This document shows, one piece after another, positions 24,501 through 35,830 of a stretch of 64,000 bases of DNA. Every line of letters starts with the position of its first letter. Position 1 is the first letter of the stretch. Below the pieces are notes generated by a model that saw nothing but the letters and a program-made list of their open reading frames with translations, made no database searches and had not been told where the DNA came from. The position numbers were made by a program, and so were the translations under genes. This DNA is from Bryum argenteum (Eukaryota; Streptophyta; Bryopsida; Bryales; Bryaceae): NCBI GenBank assembly GCA_037043015.1, contig CM073330.1, positions 5,109,263 to 5,173,262 on the forward strand, written 5' to 3'.

Positions 24501-25971
24501 GCATGCCCAACTGTCCAAACATGTAAAAACAGCTTAGCTCATCTCTAAATCACTGCAATGTTACAGCCATCACTGAAACTACAGGCATCTACATGTACAT
24601 CGAACCTGTTTCCCGAAATAAGCATGCTAGCAAAATATAAAAACAAGGAACTTCTTACGCTACCAAACAAAGAAGATCGCGAGCTCCATGTTGTTAAAAG
24701 AGAGTCCTCGTTGAGGATCGTAAGAATTTCAATCAACGAAGTTCAAGATGCGCGATTGAGTACTAAATACTAACTTTGATTCCCTCTTCATGGGAAGTCC
24801 AATCGTTCCAAACGAGGCCTTCAGATCGCATCTCGTTCTCCTCAGCCAGAACAGTCAGCTCTTTCGCCACTAAACCAATGTCTTTGCCCCTCCAGACTTC
24901 CACCTAGATCAGATAGACAGATGTGAAAACGAGATATACAAGCAGATCACCCTGATGCTTCTCTCTATTAACCCCAGCACTTTTAACATACATTCGGGCG
25001 AGGAGGTCATACCTTTAGAAATAAAAATGGTCCGCCTTGACGGTAATACATGAGCGGTGTCCTGTATTCAACTGTAATTGCGGCTATCTGCAAGACCACA
25101 AACTCTATGTGTATGAAACGATACGAACAAGAATCACTTGAAACACAACTCGCAAACGTCATGCTATATGCAGGTTTTGGAGAATGGGAGCTGATGACAA
25201 AAAGTGAATCCACGTTCAGTAATTTAGCTGCGTCTGGATTGATCAGAAACAGATTTTAACTCATTCATATCTTGGTCCAAGAGTATAAAGAAAACGAATG
25301 ATTCCTCACAGAAGTCAAGATGGCTTACAGATCGATCACCGAAGACCCCACTTTTCTTACGACTGGCCAACACTTTATAATTGAGATGTTCTGTGATGGT
25401 GTCCAAACTGCTCTCGTCCAATGGCACAACTTTCCCATCATGTTTGCACACAGGAGCCGGAAACCAGAAATAGGGAACGAAGTCTGCACCACAAATCAAC
25501 TCAGAATTCCCAACTTGGGATGATCAACTTCGAACAACTCTTCCAAGATTCATACTAGCCTGCGTATATTCGTGTGAAAGTGCTTGAATGAGTGATGCTG
25601 AAAGAGGAAAAGCACTCACCATTTACATGAACTGCAATGCTCACCCCTTCCATATTGAGCCCATAGAGAAGAACCTGTTCAAAAGCAAGCATCGACACTA
25701 AATTGTCCTTGTAGTAACTTCGACTATACCTTTCTCAGGAGCATACTATCAAATTTATGTACTCAACCGGTAATTTTCGGCACAAATTGTTCAATGTACT
25801 TTTGTCTCGTTGTCTAAAAATTCCACATTAATAAAGTTCGTATTATCACTCAGGAAAGTAAAATTTCAGCAACGGGATGTTTCGACGTACAGAAGGCGGA
25901 GTGGCGGGCGCAGAAAGCGGAGCGTCCGTGAAGACGGCGTCCAGCAACATCATACGCACGGGCTCTTCCAT
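18584..25971 (-). CDS. DNA polymerase delta catalytic subunit paralogue, predicted exonuclease-dead with altered polymerase site
   Basis: I followed 24 in-phase exons: 25891-25971, 25620-25674, 25329-25483, 25013-25087, 24775-24903, 23533-24510, 23227-23366, 23044-23107, 22817-22930, 22526-22642, 22353-22413, 22053-22117, 21825-21886, 21589-21654, 21260-21321, 20929-21032, 20740-20822, 20331-20532, 20214-20240, 19863-20108, 19480-19689, 19223-19321, 18944-19098, 18584-18860. They give about 1208 residues. POLD1 homology runs throughout: PYFWFPAP, TPLMYY, GGSWVEI, palm motif A LDFASLYPS (D about 685), motif B ALKLCSNALYG, and C-terminal CLTC/CEDC and CSRC/CTNSDC motifs. Exo I FDIEC reads LHVQC, exo II loses its Asn and Asp, exo III Asp is Glu. 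Motif C DTDS reads QTDS (830-833), and KKRY reads VNRY. Two inserts flank exo I, one acidic, one RG-rich. The boundary of exons 7 and 8 is the least certain. Confidence 0.92.
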
Positions 25972-26900
25972 GACGACACTCCACCACTCTAATGCTGATG
26001 CCCTTCACTTCTTCTTCATCTGGTCAAACTCCAAACTCAAGCGCCAACATCCTAAGCTCAAGTTAACAACATCTGCGGTAATTCGAAGCAATATTCCTTA
26101 CTGTAACAGATTAACAAAAGACAATCAACGTCGATACTCGCTCCATGCCCTAAATACTGACCATGGATAGAAACGGACACATTACAGTACCGCACATCTA
26201 GACTACATTACACTGAAGAATTATTTTTTTGATTTGTGCAATCTGAGCTGCGTGCATTATCGAATTGGACAGAAAGGTTATTTTTCTTTTTGATTTTCAG
26301 GACAAGAAATCAAATACAATAGTGGAGCTCACGATTTTTGAGAAATTTCTGTGTGGAAACAGCAGAAGCATTGGCGGGAGTGCTCGTGATCAGACATGCA
26401 AACAGAAAAGGAAAGTTACTGCGAAAGCTCAATTGAGCTTCCGCATTTCGATGGTCTCGGTGAGCTTGAAGCAGCCATTTGTCAATCGAGGAAACGGAGT
26501 TGAGAGCACTGGGAGCGTATTCGTGAAGGTGCCGACACTATACCGGCAATAGCCAGTCGATTACCGGTAATCTCGATAAAAATGTAGGATCAGAAATGTG
26601 AGTTTATTGCAGAGTTTGTTAAGCTAGCAGAATAAATAAGATTACCAGACCCATGTCGGGTTGGTCGGGTTGGTGTAAGTAAAATGCACGTTCGACATAC
26701 CCTTGATGATATGCCCGCTGGACATAACAATAATGATTTTTAAGTTATCAGACATAACAACAATGATTGTCAAGTTAGCATGACTGTAAAATGCACGTTC
26801 GACCTACCCTTGATGATATGCCCAACCTACCCTTGGTGATATGCCCTACTGGACATAACAACAATGACTGTTAAGTTAGCACGACTGTGGACTTGGAAGT
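25972..26900. other. Polymerase upstream region and short duplications
   Basis: The first 600 bases are the likely 5' UTR and promoter of the polymerase gene and hold no other gene I can support. From 26640 to 26900 the text AAAATGCACGTTCGAC with TACCCTTGATGATATGCCC and the text GACATAACAACAATGA each recur two or three times, an irregular duplication of about 105 bases. Confidence 0.4.
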
Positions 26901-27123
26901 TGTTTTGCTTAATTCCTAAGATATAAACACCTACTTTTGTACATCGAAGGAATTAAGGGGCACTTCACACTATGGCCGAAGGTCGAGAGGCCGTCGATCT
27001 CAGCCAATGGAATTGCACGAAACCCTAGTTTCGGCCTCTCGAGCCTTCACACTAGAAGCCAAAGTCCACCGGACGTCACTCTCCAAATGGCCTACGTGGC
27101 AGCAATTTTTGACCAAGGCGACG

Positions 27124-27181
27124 GCCTCTCGACGTTTGTTTGGGTCCTGCATTTTGCAAGACCCAAACTATGGTCGAGAGG
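27124..27181. repeat. Near-perfect hairpin of about 58 bases
   Basis: CCTCTCGAC pairs with GTCGAGAGG at the outer edge, and GTTTGGGTCCTGCA pairs with TGCAAGACCCAAAC around a short loop, with a small bulge between. Related GGTCGAGAGGCC words lie 150 bases upstream at about 26983, so this may be the end of a small palindromic element. Confidence 0.55.
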
Positions 27182-27256
27182 ATAGTAATATTTTAATGAT
27201 TAAATATAGTCATGATCCATGTCAACACATTTCTTTTAATATAGATGACGTTTAAA

Positions 27257-27866
27257 GTGACATGGGCGACGAGTGTGTTACTTTTGAGATATTCATAAAT
27301 CCTACGTGGAATGCCTTGGTGACGCGGAAAGCTTATGTGGAGGATATGGGTGACGAGGACAAGTTGGTGTTCGGTCCTGGGGGGTGTCAATAGTGACGTT
27401 GGCATATTTTTGTTGACGCAAACTTCTCTCAACGTATGTTTACGAAAACGTAATCACATAGCTGACGTGTCAAATGCATTTATGGTAAGGGTGACGTGGC
27501 TATTAGGGTTTGACTTGGTCAATGTTCCTAGAGAGTGTCAATGGTGACGTGCATGTCAAAAGTGACATGGGCGACGTTCAAGTGTGTTACTTTTGACATA
27601 TTCCTAAATCCTATGTGGAATGCCTTGGTGACGTAGAAAGCTTATGTGGAGGATATGGGTGACGAGGACAAGTTGGTGTTTGGTCATGGGGGTGTCAATA
27701 GTGACGTTGGCGTTTTTGTTGACGCAAACTTCTGTCAACATGTGTTTACGGAAACGTAATCACATAGCTGACGTGTCAAGTGCATTTATGGTAAGGGTGA
27801 CGTGGCTGTTAGGGTTTGACTTGGTCAATGACTCTAGAGATTGTCAATAGTTAAGCGGGTGTCAGA
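27257..27866. repeat. Tandem direct repeat, two units of about 305 bases
   Basis: GTGACATGGGCGACG begins both units, at 27257 and 27562. They share GTGGAATGCCTTGGTGACG, GGATATGGGTGACGAGGAC and GCATTTATGGTAAGGGTGAC in order with a few per cent difference. They lie in the TGACG-rich CACTA-like region. Confidence 0.8.
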
Positions 27867-28847
27867 AGTTACATAGATTATGTTAAATTGTGTTTCAGGA
27901 AATGCGTTTCAAAAAAGTGCATGGAGCTTTAGGGTTTTGCGGTGGCCAGGGTTTCTGCGTCAAAAGTGACTCGCGCGTCAAAAGTGACATAGGTTGTGTT
28001 AAACATTGTTTTTAGAGACGTCATCAAATAGGGTAAGTGAATGCGTCACTATTGATGCAAGTTTAATGCTAGCGCGTCATTTTTGACGTCGTATAACGTA
28101 AACGCGTCACTAGTGAACCTGAGGATGGCTTTCATCGGGGTGGATGAACAGAGGCGGCTAGGGTTAGCCGCCATAGTTAGGTCATGGTACTTTTAGGGAA
28201 GATATAAGCTAGAATCTCACTCTTGCTTTCATTTCTACACATTTTGTGTTAGAGTTCTACAGTTTTAGAGATTAACATGTTAGATTGTTAAAGTATGAGT
28301 TGTAGAGATGTTAGAGTTTTACAAGTTTTTATTCTTTCTTTGCAATTTCTCTTCTTCACATTTTGTGTTAGAGTTCTACAGTTTTAGTGATTCACATGTT
28401 AGATTGTTAAAGTATGAGTTGTAGAGGTGTTGGAGTTTTACAAGTTTTTCTTCTTTCTTTGCAATTCTTAGGTTGTTCAAGAGTTGCATCGTGATGATCT
28501 CCATCCCAGTTTGATTGCATGACGTGCCTTATTAAACTCAACGTGTCCGTGGTAATGTGTGTTGTGCAGATCAAGAAAAATCGAGCATGAGGAAACCCAG
28601 TAAGTCACTCTACGGCGGCTAGGGTTTTAGGGTTGCGTCAAAAAAGTGATCTTGCGCGCGTCAAAAGTGATCTGCGCGCGTCAAAGTGACGCGCCGAGAA
28701 AAAGTGACATAGGTTGTGTTAAACACTTGTTTTTAGAGACGTCATCATATAGAGTACTTAAATGCGTCACTATTGACGCAGTTTTAACACTAGCTCGTCA
28801 CTTTTGACGTAGTATTACGCAATGAGTACCCTAGCACATAGCACATA

Positions 28848-28948
<101 letters not shown>

Positions 28949-29806
28949 TATAGCCTTTATGCTTTATGCTACTCAATACTTGCAACTTTGTATCAGTGGC
29001 TAATATTCCATTTAATACAGTAAAAGCACTGACCAGCTTCATATTGCACTCCATTTCCTGTATGTTTTTGTCAGAGTGTGTTATTTTTGACGTTGCACTT
29101 ACTTTATCGATTGTGTCATGTAACGTGACTTTTGACGTTTTCATTTCCGTCATGTTGTATCCTGTAACATTACTTTGACACGAGGCCATGTTTCTATTAA
29201 CACATAACTCAATAACGCAAATGTCACCCTACGTCTAAACACGTCATCCGAAACACGTTAAAACAAATGACATTTGTATTTAACAATGTTAAACAACGTC
29301 AAATTTAACATCGGTGACGCATTCCAGAAACACGTCACTCTGCGTATATAAAACAATATAAGTATATAACGGATATCTAAATTCTAGTGCAAAATTATAC
29401 GCAAAATCCAAGATCACACCACGTGCCGAAATCTTAGCCATTAAGAATCTGCCACATCAGCGAATTCTTCATCCATCCAAAACGACGGAGGCGTGTGCAC
29501 GTCATAACCTACGTGGAAATTAAATATGAGAAATGTCCATGTCATAGCCACCGTGGAAACTAAGTTACTTCGGAAGTTACTGACCCTAGGTAACTTACCT
29601 GCCCTAAGTTGACGCGTTTTGACGTAGCACGTCATCTTATGTTAAACGGTTTAATACGTTCAGACGTGCAACGTCAAGCCCAAAAGACGTTCGTGACGTA
29701 GGGCGCATTTTTGCGTCAACAAAATTGACCCTGTTAAACCGCGTTAAAATGCGTGAAAACGCACGTTAAACTGCGTCCCTCCGGACACTGTTTTTCTCTA
29801 GTGATA

Positions 29807-30060
29807 GTCCACCCAACTATTGTGGGGGGTCTTTGGACCTTGTTGTATGGGTACCTCAAAGTCTTTTGGGGAGATACTATGTCAAGTATCTTCAAGGCAC
29901 TAGTAACTAGGCTAGAAACTAGCGTAGTTATAGTGTCTACCCTCGAGATGGGGAAGTAGTATTGTTATAATTTCCCCTCGGAATATTAGAATTACGAACG
30001 GACACTTCATCCACGCCGGCCCCTTAGAAAGGGACCGGAGCTTCTATCTATCTATCTATC
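29807..30060 (+). mobile_element. SINE, 5'-truncated (copy 2)
   Basis: Matches the 3' two thirds of the copy at 11204, from GTCCACCCAACTATTGTGGG to GGCCCCTTAGAAAGGGACCGG and a tail of CTATCTATCTATCTATC. The tRNA-like head is missing. The copy begins three bases after the CACTA-like border at 29803. Confidence 0.75.
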
Positions 30061-31247
30061 TTTTTGCCCTTCATCTGAAATGTTGTTTTTTGACACTAGG
30101 GACTTCTAGGGGTTAATCCCTAAAGCTCCTTGGTGTTTTCTGGAAGGTTGAAACCATGGTTGTTTTATCCAACAAAATCTTAAAACACACACAATTTGTC
30201 ACACACAATGTACATCTAAGACCCCTTTAATGTATCAAATGTACATATCATCTAAATTGTGTTTGATAAATAAATTGGAAATTCATCTGATAGGACAACA
30301 TTGCTTGAAACCTCAAAAGTGCAATTTTAACCTCTATGCACTCTTGGGTGCAAACCAATTTTTTTTAATTTTTAAAGCTTCCAACTGTGAGATCTTGTAC
30401 CTAAGATTACTTTTAATTATTTTTACAAAAATTGACCGTTAGATGTTTACCATTTCACAGATGCTTACCATTTCACAGATCGTGACATCAGAAGTTTTCA
30501 TAGGCAATGTGAAGATTGGTCTTGAAACTTTTCGAGGTTGCCCTTATAGAAGTGATAATTTTTTGACATGAGCCGCTTTAAAATTTGAAGAGTGATTCAC
30601 TGTAATGAACATACTTCAATTTTATTTTTTCTTATATATATATATATATATATATATTATTAAAAAAGAAACTTTTTAAAATTGTTTCATTCTGGCTCGC
30701 AAGGATTTTTTGGAAGACTCAAAAACTGGAATTTAATTTTGAAAATTTTACTACACATACTTTGTGGTATGAGGACCACCCAATAAAATCTAAGGCAAAA
30801 TTATTACTATGAATCTCTTCATATAGACTACCCAAAGTTGCAGGAACCTATTGAAGCTAAGTGCAAAGCTTAAGAAGTAAGCAAAGCCAAGAGAGAGAGA
30901 GGGAAACACTAAACCAAGGTGCAAGCAAAGAAGTGAGGAGAACAAGTCTCTCTTGTGGTTTATATGTGTAAAAGGAACACTGGTTATCTCTAGTGAAAAC
31001 TGATACACTAATCACATGTGATCACACCTTTATTATCCAGATCACTACAACTACCACTTTACTATCCGTTTACTGTCCATGTTTTACTAGGAGTTAATTC
31101 CAAGATTAGAAAGTTCCTAGGGTGTATCACTACAACACTTAGGTTGTATCACAACACCTAGGTTGTATCACAACACCTAGGTTGTATGTATGACAACAGA
31201 ACCTATTTTGAGTCTCAAGGAGCTGTCTCGGTTAAGGTTGTTAAATA
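30061..31247. other. Gene-free stretch with dispersed and tandem repeats
   Basis: 30302-30490 is related to 4640-4820. GGGGTTAATCCCTAAAG at about 30112 resembles a junction of TTAA-type element ends. A 20-base tandem (AACACCTAGGTTGTATCAC) is repeated about three times at 31127-31186. No gene. Confidence 0.45.
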
Positions 31248-31249
31248 TA

Positions 31250-32850
31250 CAGTGACCTTCAAAAGTGTCCCAATGTTTATAATTTGAAAGTTTGGTGAGT
31301 CACCACATAGTGATTGCATGCTAGACTGACATGGCATCAATTTAGTTACATACTATCATTAGTAAGGTAATCAAGGAGCAAGGCTTACCACTTGTCTCTA
31401 CATGTATGTGCATGAATTGAAGCTCTAGATATTTTCTCTTCATTGGGACAGTTTTGAAAGTACATATGAGTGAATCTTGTATGCATAGCAAGTGAAGTGT
31501 ACATGCATTGTGAATTGCTTGGTTTGTGTTACATTGTGTGTATTTGTTCTTCTTGCGTCATATATTTGTTTCTTTTCGTGTTTAGCTTCACAAGTGAAAA
31601 TGGTGAGACCATTGTCCCGGGGAAGCAACAATGTATACTCTCTTTGCTTCAAAAAGGTTGTAGTGTGAGAGAGATAGCAAATTCTTTGCATGTTGGTAAA
31701 TCAAGTGTACAGAGGCTCCGTAAGAAGCATTTTCCAGATGCAAAGCTTTTAGTTGGAGGTAGACCACGCAAGTTGACAAGTGCAATGGAGCGGTCTTGTG
31801 TAACTAGTATAACAAGAGGGAAGGTGTCTACTGCAAGAGAAGCTACTAAACATGTGCAAGAAGTTTTTGGAGTACAAGTCGGTGAAGTTCTTGTGACGCC
31901 GTGGACTTTGTAGAGCGGGTTTGCAATCGCATGTGAAAGAAAAGAAACCACATTTGTCACGCAAAGAATATTAGGGCTCGCTTAGAATTTGCCGAAAGTA
32001 TCAAAGACTATACTATTGATGACCGAGTCACGTGATATTCTCGGATGAGACTAAAATTAATGATTTTCTTCGGATGGGAGAGTTTGGTGTTGGGTTCGTG
32101 ATCCACATGAACTTTCGTGAGCGGACCGTTATTCCGACCATTAAGCATGGTGGTGGTTCGTGATGATATGGGGATGTATGTGTATACATGGACCTGGCAT
32201 GATGTGTAGAATTGAAGGTCGCCTCAATCAAAGATGGTTATCAAAAAATCTTGGAGGAGCATCTCCATGGTACAATTCAAAAATATAATTTAGATCCATC
32301 GAGTCATATTTCAACAGGATAATGCACCTATACATACCAAAGAATAGTATGAAACAATGGTTTTCTAGGCAACCTTTTGGTGTCTTATCTTGGCCTCGCT
32401 TTCGGTCTCCGGATTTGAATCCTATAGAAAATCTATGGGCAATTTTGAAAAGGAGATTGAATTGATATGACACACCACCAAAAGGGATACTTGAATTATG
32501 GTCTCGTGTGGAAGAAACCTTCCCTTCTATCACCGTTGATGATTGCAAGAGACTTATAGAATCAATGCCCAGACGAATAGCAAATGTATTAAAAATCCGG
32601 AGGAAAATGGACAAAGTGGTGAGGAATTTCCATGTTGGACGTTCAAAAGTGTACCAATGTACAGAGTAGCTTTAGGTTTTTTTCCTTTCTCATTGAGCGC
32701 TTCAATTTTGTTGGAATTTTTGTAATCAATTAGTACATTGTATGTACTATTTCAATAAATTTACTACATTCCATTCCATGAGTTTCTCTTACCTACATTA
32801 TTTTTTGAATGTAACATGTACAAACATTGGGACAGTTTTGAAGGTCACTG
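31250..32850 (+). mobile_element. Tc1-like DNA transposon, complete ends, decayed transposase
   Basis: The ends are inverted repeats CAGTGACCTTCAAAAGTGTC and, at the right, GACAGTTTTGAAGGTCACTG, flanked by TA on both sides (31248-31249 and 32851-32852). At about 31600-31900 is a paired helix-turn-helix region (KQQCILSLLQKGCSVREIA, GRPRKLT linker). The DDE core follows in several frames: VIFSDETK (about 32032-32056), QQDNAPIHT (about 32312), SPDLNPIENLWAILKRR (about 32406-32456). About 35 residues separate the last D and E, as in DD34E Tc1 elements rather than the DD39D type usual in plants. Stops and frame changes inactivate it. A second, inverted set of terminal motifs lies inside each end at 31441-31463 and 32639-32662. 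Confidence 0.88.
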
Positions 32851-32852
32851 TA

Positions 32853-33200
32853 GCACCCTTTTAAATCCACACCCTTCTTGAGCAATGCAGTTAAATTTAT
32901 GTGCTATATTCTCCCTCCCACCATACCATGACAAAAATTCAAAAGTACTTGAAGTTCAAAAATTGAAAGCTTTAGGGTCTTGAGAGAAAAAATAAAATAA
33001 AAATAAATTCTCTACCATCTAAAAAATCAATTTAATATCAATTCTAAAGAAAAAGATTTAAAAGAAAAAAATAAAAGAAAAAAAAAGAAAAAAGAAAAAA
33101 AACTAAATATATTGTGAATATTGTATACAACTCGAAGTTTTAAATATAATCATAAAGAGTTAAACAGCCACGTGTGATAGGCGGGGCACGGCTATCTGGC
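32853..33200. other. AT-rich and purine-rich low-complexity stretch
   Basis: 33040-33105 is almost pure A with scattered G. No gene or element is recognisable before the PNO1 promoter. Confidence 0.5.
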
Positions 33201-33230
33201 AGGCCGGAAAAGTTTCTGGGCAGTTGAGAG

Positions 33231-33245
33231 GTTTAGGGTTTAGGG
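33231..33245. promoter_or_regulatory. Telo-box upstream of PNO1
   Basis: GTTTAGGGTTTAGGG lies about 115-130 bases before the PNO1 start codon. Telo-boxes (AAACCCTAA) are common promoter-proximal elements of plant ribosomal protein and ribosome biogenesis genes, which fits the product. Another TTAGGGTTTAGGG lies in PNO1's intron at about 33688-33702. Confidence 0.6.
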
Positions 33246-33359
33246 TCTCCAAATCCTTGTGAGCGAAATTGTGCTGCTCTTTTGGAACGCTGCTGGATTG
33301 CTCGTTCAGGACTTGCCAGGCATCGCTCCCCGGTCTTAACGCTTCTCGGACGTCGCAAG

Positions 33360-34162
33360 ATGGGGGAGAGTGAAGCGCAGCCCATGGCGGGAGTCGACGA
33401 CCAGGGTGCAGCTCCTGCTCTCGATTTCGTAGCACCGCCGAAGCCCAAGTTCGGCGCCTTGTCTGCGCACGAAATGAACGGCGGCAAGTTTGAATTTCGA
33501 AAAGTCTTCGTGCCCTCACATCGCTTTACGCCGCTTAAAGAACATTGGATGGAAATTTACACGCCCGTATTCGAACAGATGAAGATCGACATCCGCATGA
33601 ATTTAAAGGTATGCGCTTGCAGGAAATCTCTGCTTGCGTCAGGAGTCGCCTTCAGGGTCGCTGTAGGATTCTCTGTTTGGTCACGATTAGGGTTTAGGGT
33701 TTTGGAATGGGGCTAAGCTTTCCGCTCCTTTGTGTGCAGGCGCGTAAAGTAGAATTGAAGACACGGAAAGATACACCAGATGCTGGATCACTGCAGAAGT
33801 GTGCTGATTTCGTACATGCTTACGTATTGGGATTTGATATACAAGACGCAATTGCTCTGTTGCGGCTGGACGATTTGTACGTGGAGTCATTCGAAATTAA
33901 GGACGTGAAGACGTTGAAGGGAGAGCATTTGTCGCGTGCTATTGGTCGGTTGTCTGGAAAGGGAGGCAAGACGAAATTTGCTATTGAGAATTCAACACGC
34001 ACCAGGATAGTCATTGCCGACACCAGAATACATATCTTGGGCTCTTTTGCCAACATCCGAGTTTCAAGGGATGCGCTTTGCAGTTTGATTTTGGGTTCGC
34101 CTGCGGGGAAAGTCTACTCCAAGCTCAGGACTGTGTCGAGCCGATTAGCGGAGAAATTCTAG
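33360..34162 (+). CDS. PNO1: PNO1/DIM2, KH-domain 40S ribosome assembly factor
   Basis: Two exons, 33360-33608 and 33740-34162, join in phase 0 to 223 residues, close to the plant family length. PNO1 (yeast Dim2) binds pre-18S rRNA near its 3' end and works with NOB1 and DIM1 in small-subunit maturation in the nucleolus and cytoplasm. Visible marks are the N-terminal block KFEFRKVFVPSHRFTPLKEHW, YVLGFDIQDAIALLRLDDLY, and the KH-type segment GRLSGKGGKTKFAIENSTRT followed by RIVIADTRIHILGSFANI, ending in RTVSSRLAEKF. The start is the first ATG after the telo-box and matches the family N-terminus. The 131-base intron carries a telomere-like motif. Confidence 0.95.
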
Positions 34163-35224
34163 GGTTTTGACTTCCATCTGCTGCTCGAAAGCAAGAGCGG
34201 CAGAAAACTAGTCTTATAGTAGATTTAACTGTACCTTTTCTCAGGAGCATGTGCTCAATTAGTATTCTTCTGCACCAATTGGTCTCTGTACTTTTGCCCA
34301 CCGTCTCATTCGATCATCGGTAACCTCAATCTGATGAAACAAATGTATGATGATATATGTGAATGCATTGCAGATTGCAAAGACGGATGAATAGGTTCTT
34401 GAAATCTGGACCAGTTGACCTCGTTCCTCGATTTTTGAGAGCATTTCTGAAGAAGTAGTTTTGTTTTGATCTGGTTCCCTTCTCTGGTTATTTTGCAGAG
34501 AAGGTTTTACATGTAATGCGGCAGATGCTACTCAAAAAATCCTGTGAGTAAGCACAGTCAATTTAATGTTTCTTTCGATTACAGAGGGATCGGTGCAGCC
34601 TGCATCGATTTCGCTCTTTTGATGAGCAGCGTGCCCTTCCCATGGACTCGAAACCTTGCCATATTGGTTCCTTCGTGTATAGCATGTGTCACGTTAAGAC
34701 TGTGCAGGCTGCGATTACCGTCACTGGGATGAATGTGCTCACGAGTGAAGTCATCGCCAAGCTTACAAGTGAAGTCGGAGAGGCAATCTTAGAAGAACTG
34801 GGCAGCGGTCTCCGAGAGTGGAAAAACACGAGACAGTCGAAGCGTGGGCAGAAGACGAAAGCCACACTATCATCAGACTCCTTGTTGGCGGATCACATGT
34901 GATGCTTTCAAGTTTCTCGTCGAAGTTGGTTATATGAGAAGCTCAAGGAGACTAACCATTTCAAAAGCCCAGTTGAAGTGTTGGAATCAGGGTTGGGGTT
35001 TTATGTCTCTGTTTGACAGGGGCAGATATTGTGCAGGAGTTCAGTGTTTTACTTTGTGTCGATACCCATTCGCCGTTTATGTCTTTAGGAGGAATATCTT
35101 TCGATTTGAGGAGTACATGCACGCACTTGAGATACAATTTATCGAAGCTCACCGAGGGCTGGAGGGATACTCGGATATCATTAGTTGTTGAATCTAGATC
35201 AAGCATAAAAACAGGAGATGTACA
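34163..35224. other. PNO1 3' region and an unresolved coding-like stretch
   Basis: An 86-codon frame at 34642-34902 (containing LTSEVIAKLTSEVGEAILEE) and another at 35013-35237 (containing DTHSPFMSLGGISFDL) look more protein-like than chance. I could not join them into a gene or assign a family. They could be exons of an unknown plus-strand gene or decayed sequence. Confidence 0.3.
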
Positions 35225-35341
35225 TGAGATTAGCTGACATCAGAAGGGCTGACTGTGAAGGAACTATGTGTAAGATTTATAAGCTGGAGTTGATCAGTTG
35301 TCATTATCTTCAGACTTTTTTTCAATGTAAACTTTTTCCAA
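35225..35341 (+). repeat. Left arm of a perfect 117-base inverted repeat
   Basis: Reading from TGAGATTAGCTGACATCAG to TGTAAACTTTTTCCAA, every base I compared is found in reverse complement at 35831-35947. The 489 bases between the arms contain a possible short coding exon. Confidence 0.85.
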
Positions 35342-35380
35342 CCTCAGTTCAAACCTCAGTTGCGGTTTCACGTTCAACGA

Positions 35381-35482
35381 ATGGAATCGATCCTTGCCAT
35401 GGATCTTCATCACGCTGCAACGAGGACTCTCCAGATTCTGATTTACTCCTCTGCTGGAGTCATCGGCACATCGACCATGCAG
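35381..35482 (+). other. Possible orphan first exon
   Basis: ATG at 35381 opens a 34-codon frame containing TLQILIYSSAGVIGTSTMQ, which ends exactly at a CAG-GTAG donor-like site. It resembles a membrane-anchor or signal-anchor exon, but no downstream exon could be matched. It lies between the two arms of the inverted repeat. Confidence 0.25.
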
Positions 35483-35830
35483 GTAGTTTTACTTGGCCGT
35501 GGCTTCAGCCGCTTTTGAGTACCGGAATCGATTAAAGGTATGTAATGTGTGAATCAAGAGACTAGATTCATTTCAGGATTCCTTCACTGAGCATATTTTG
35601 GAGCTGCGATGACTTCAGTATTGAGTTACTGACACCCAGGCCAGCATTGCGGTTAGGAGGCGTATTACGTTAGCATCATAGCCTTGCATTGTAATTTTCG
35701 ATACATATGTCGACTATCAAGAGAAACACCTTAGTACGTAAAACGTAAAACACTTTGTAGCTTCGTACTTCTTTTTCATTGATTCATTGAAACACTTTGT
35801 CTCATCCACCAGTTGAGCACTTTAAGTTCA

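Noticed and set aside
18584-25971. REV3 (polymerase zeta) as the identity of the polymerase gene
   Set aside because: Motif A is DFASLYPS as in delta (zeta has DFQSLYPS), and the GGSWVEI, DGRQKALK and C-terminal segments follow POLD1.
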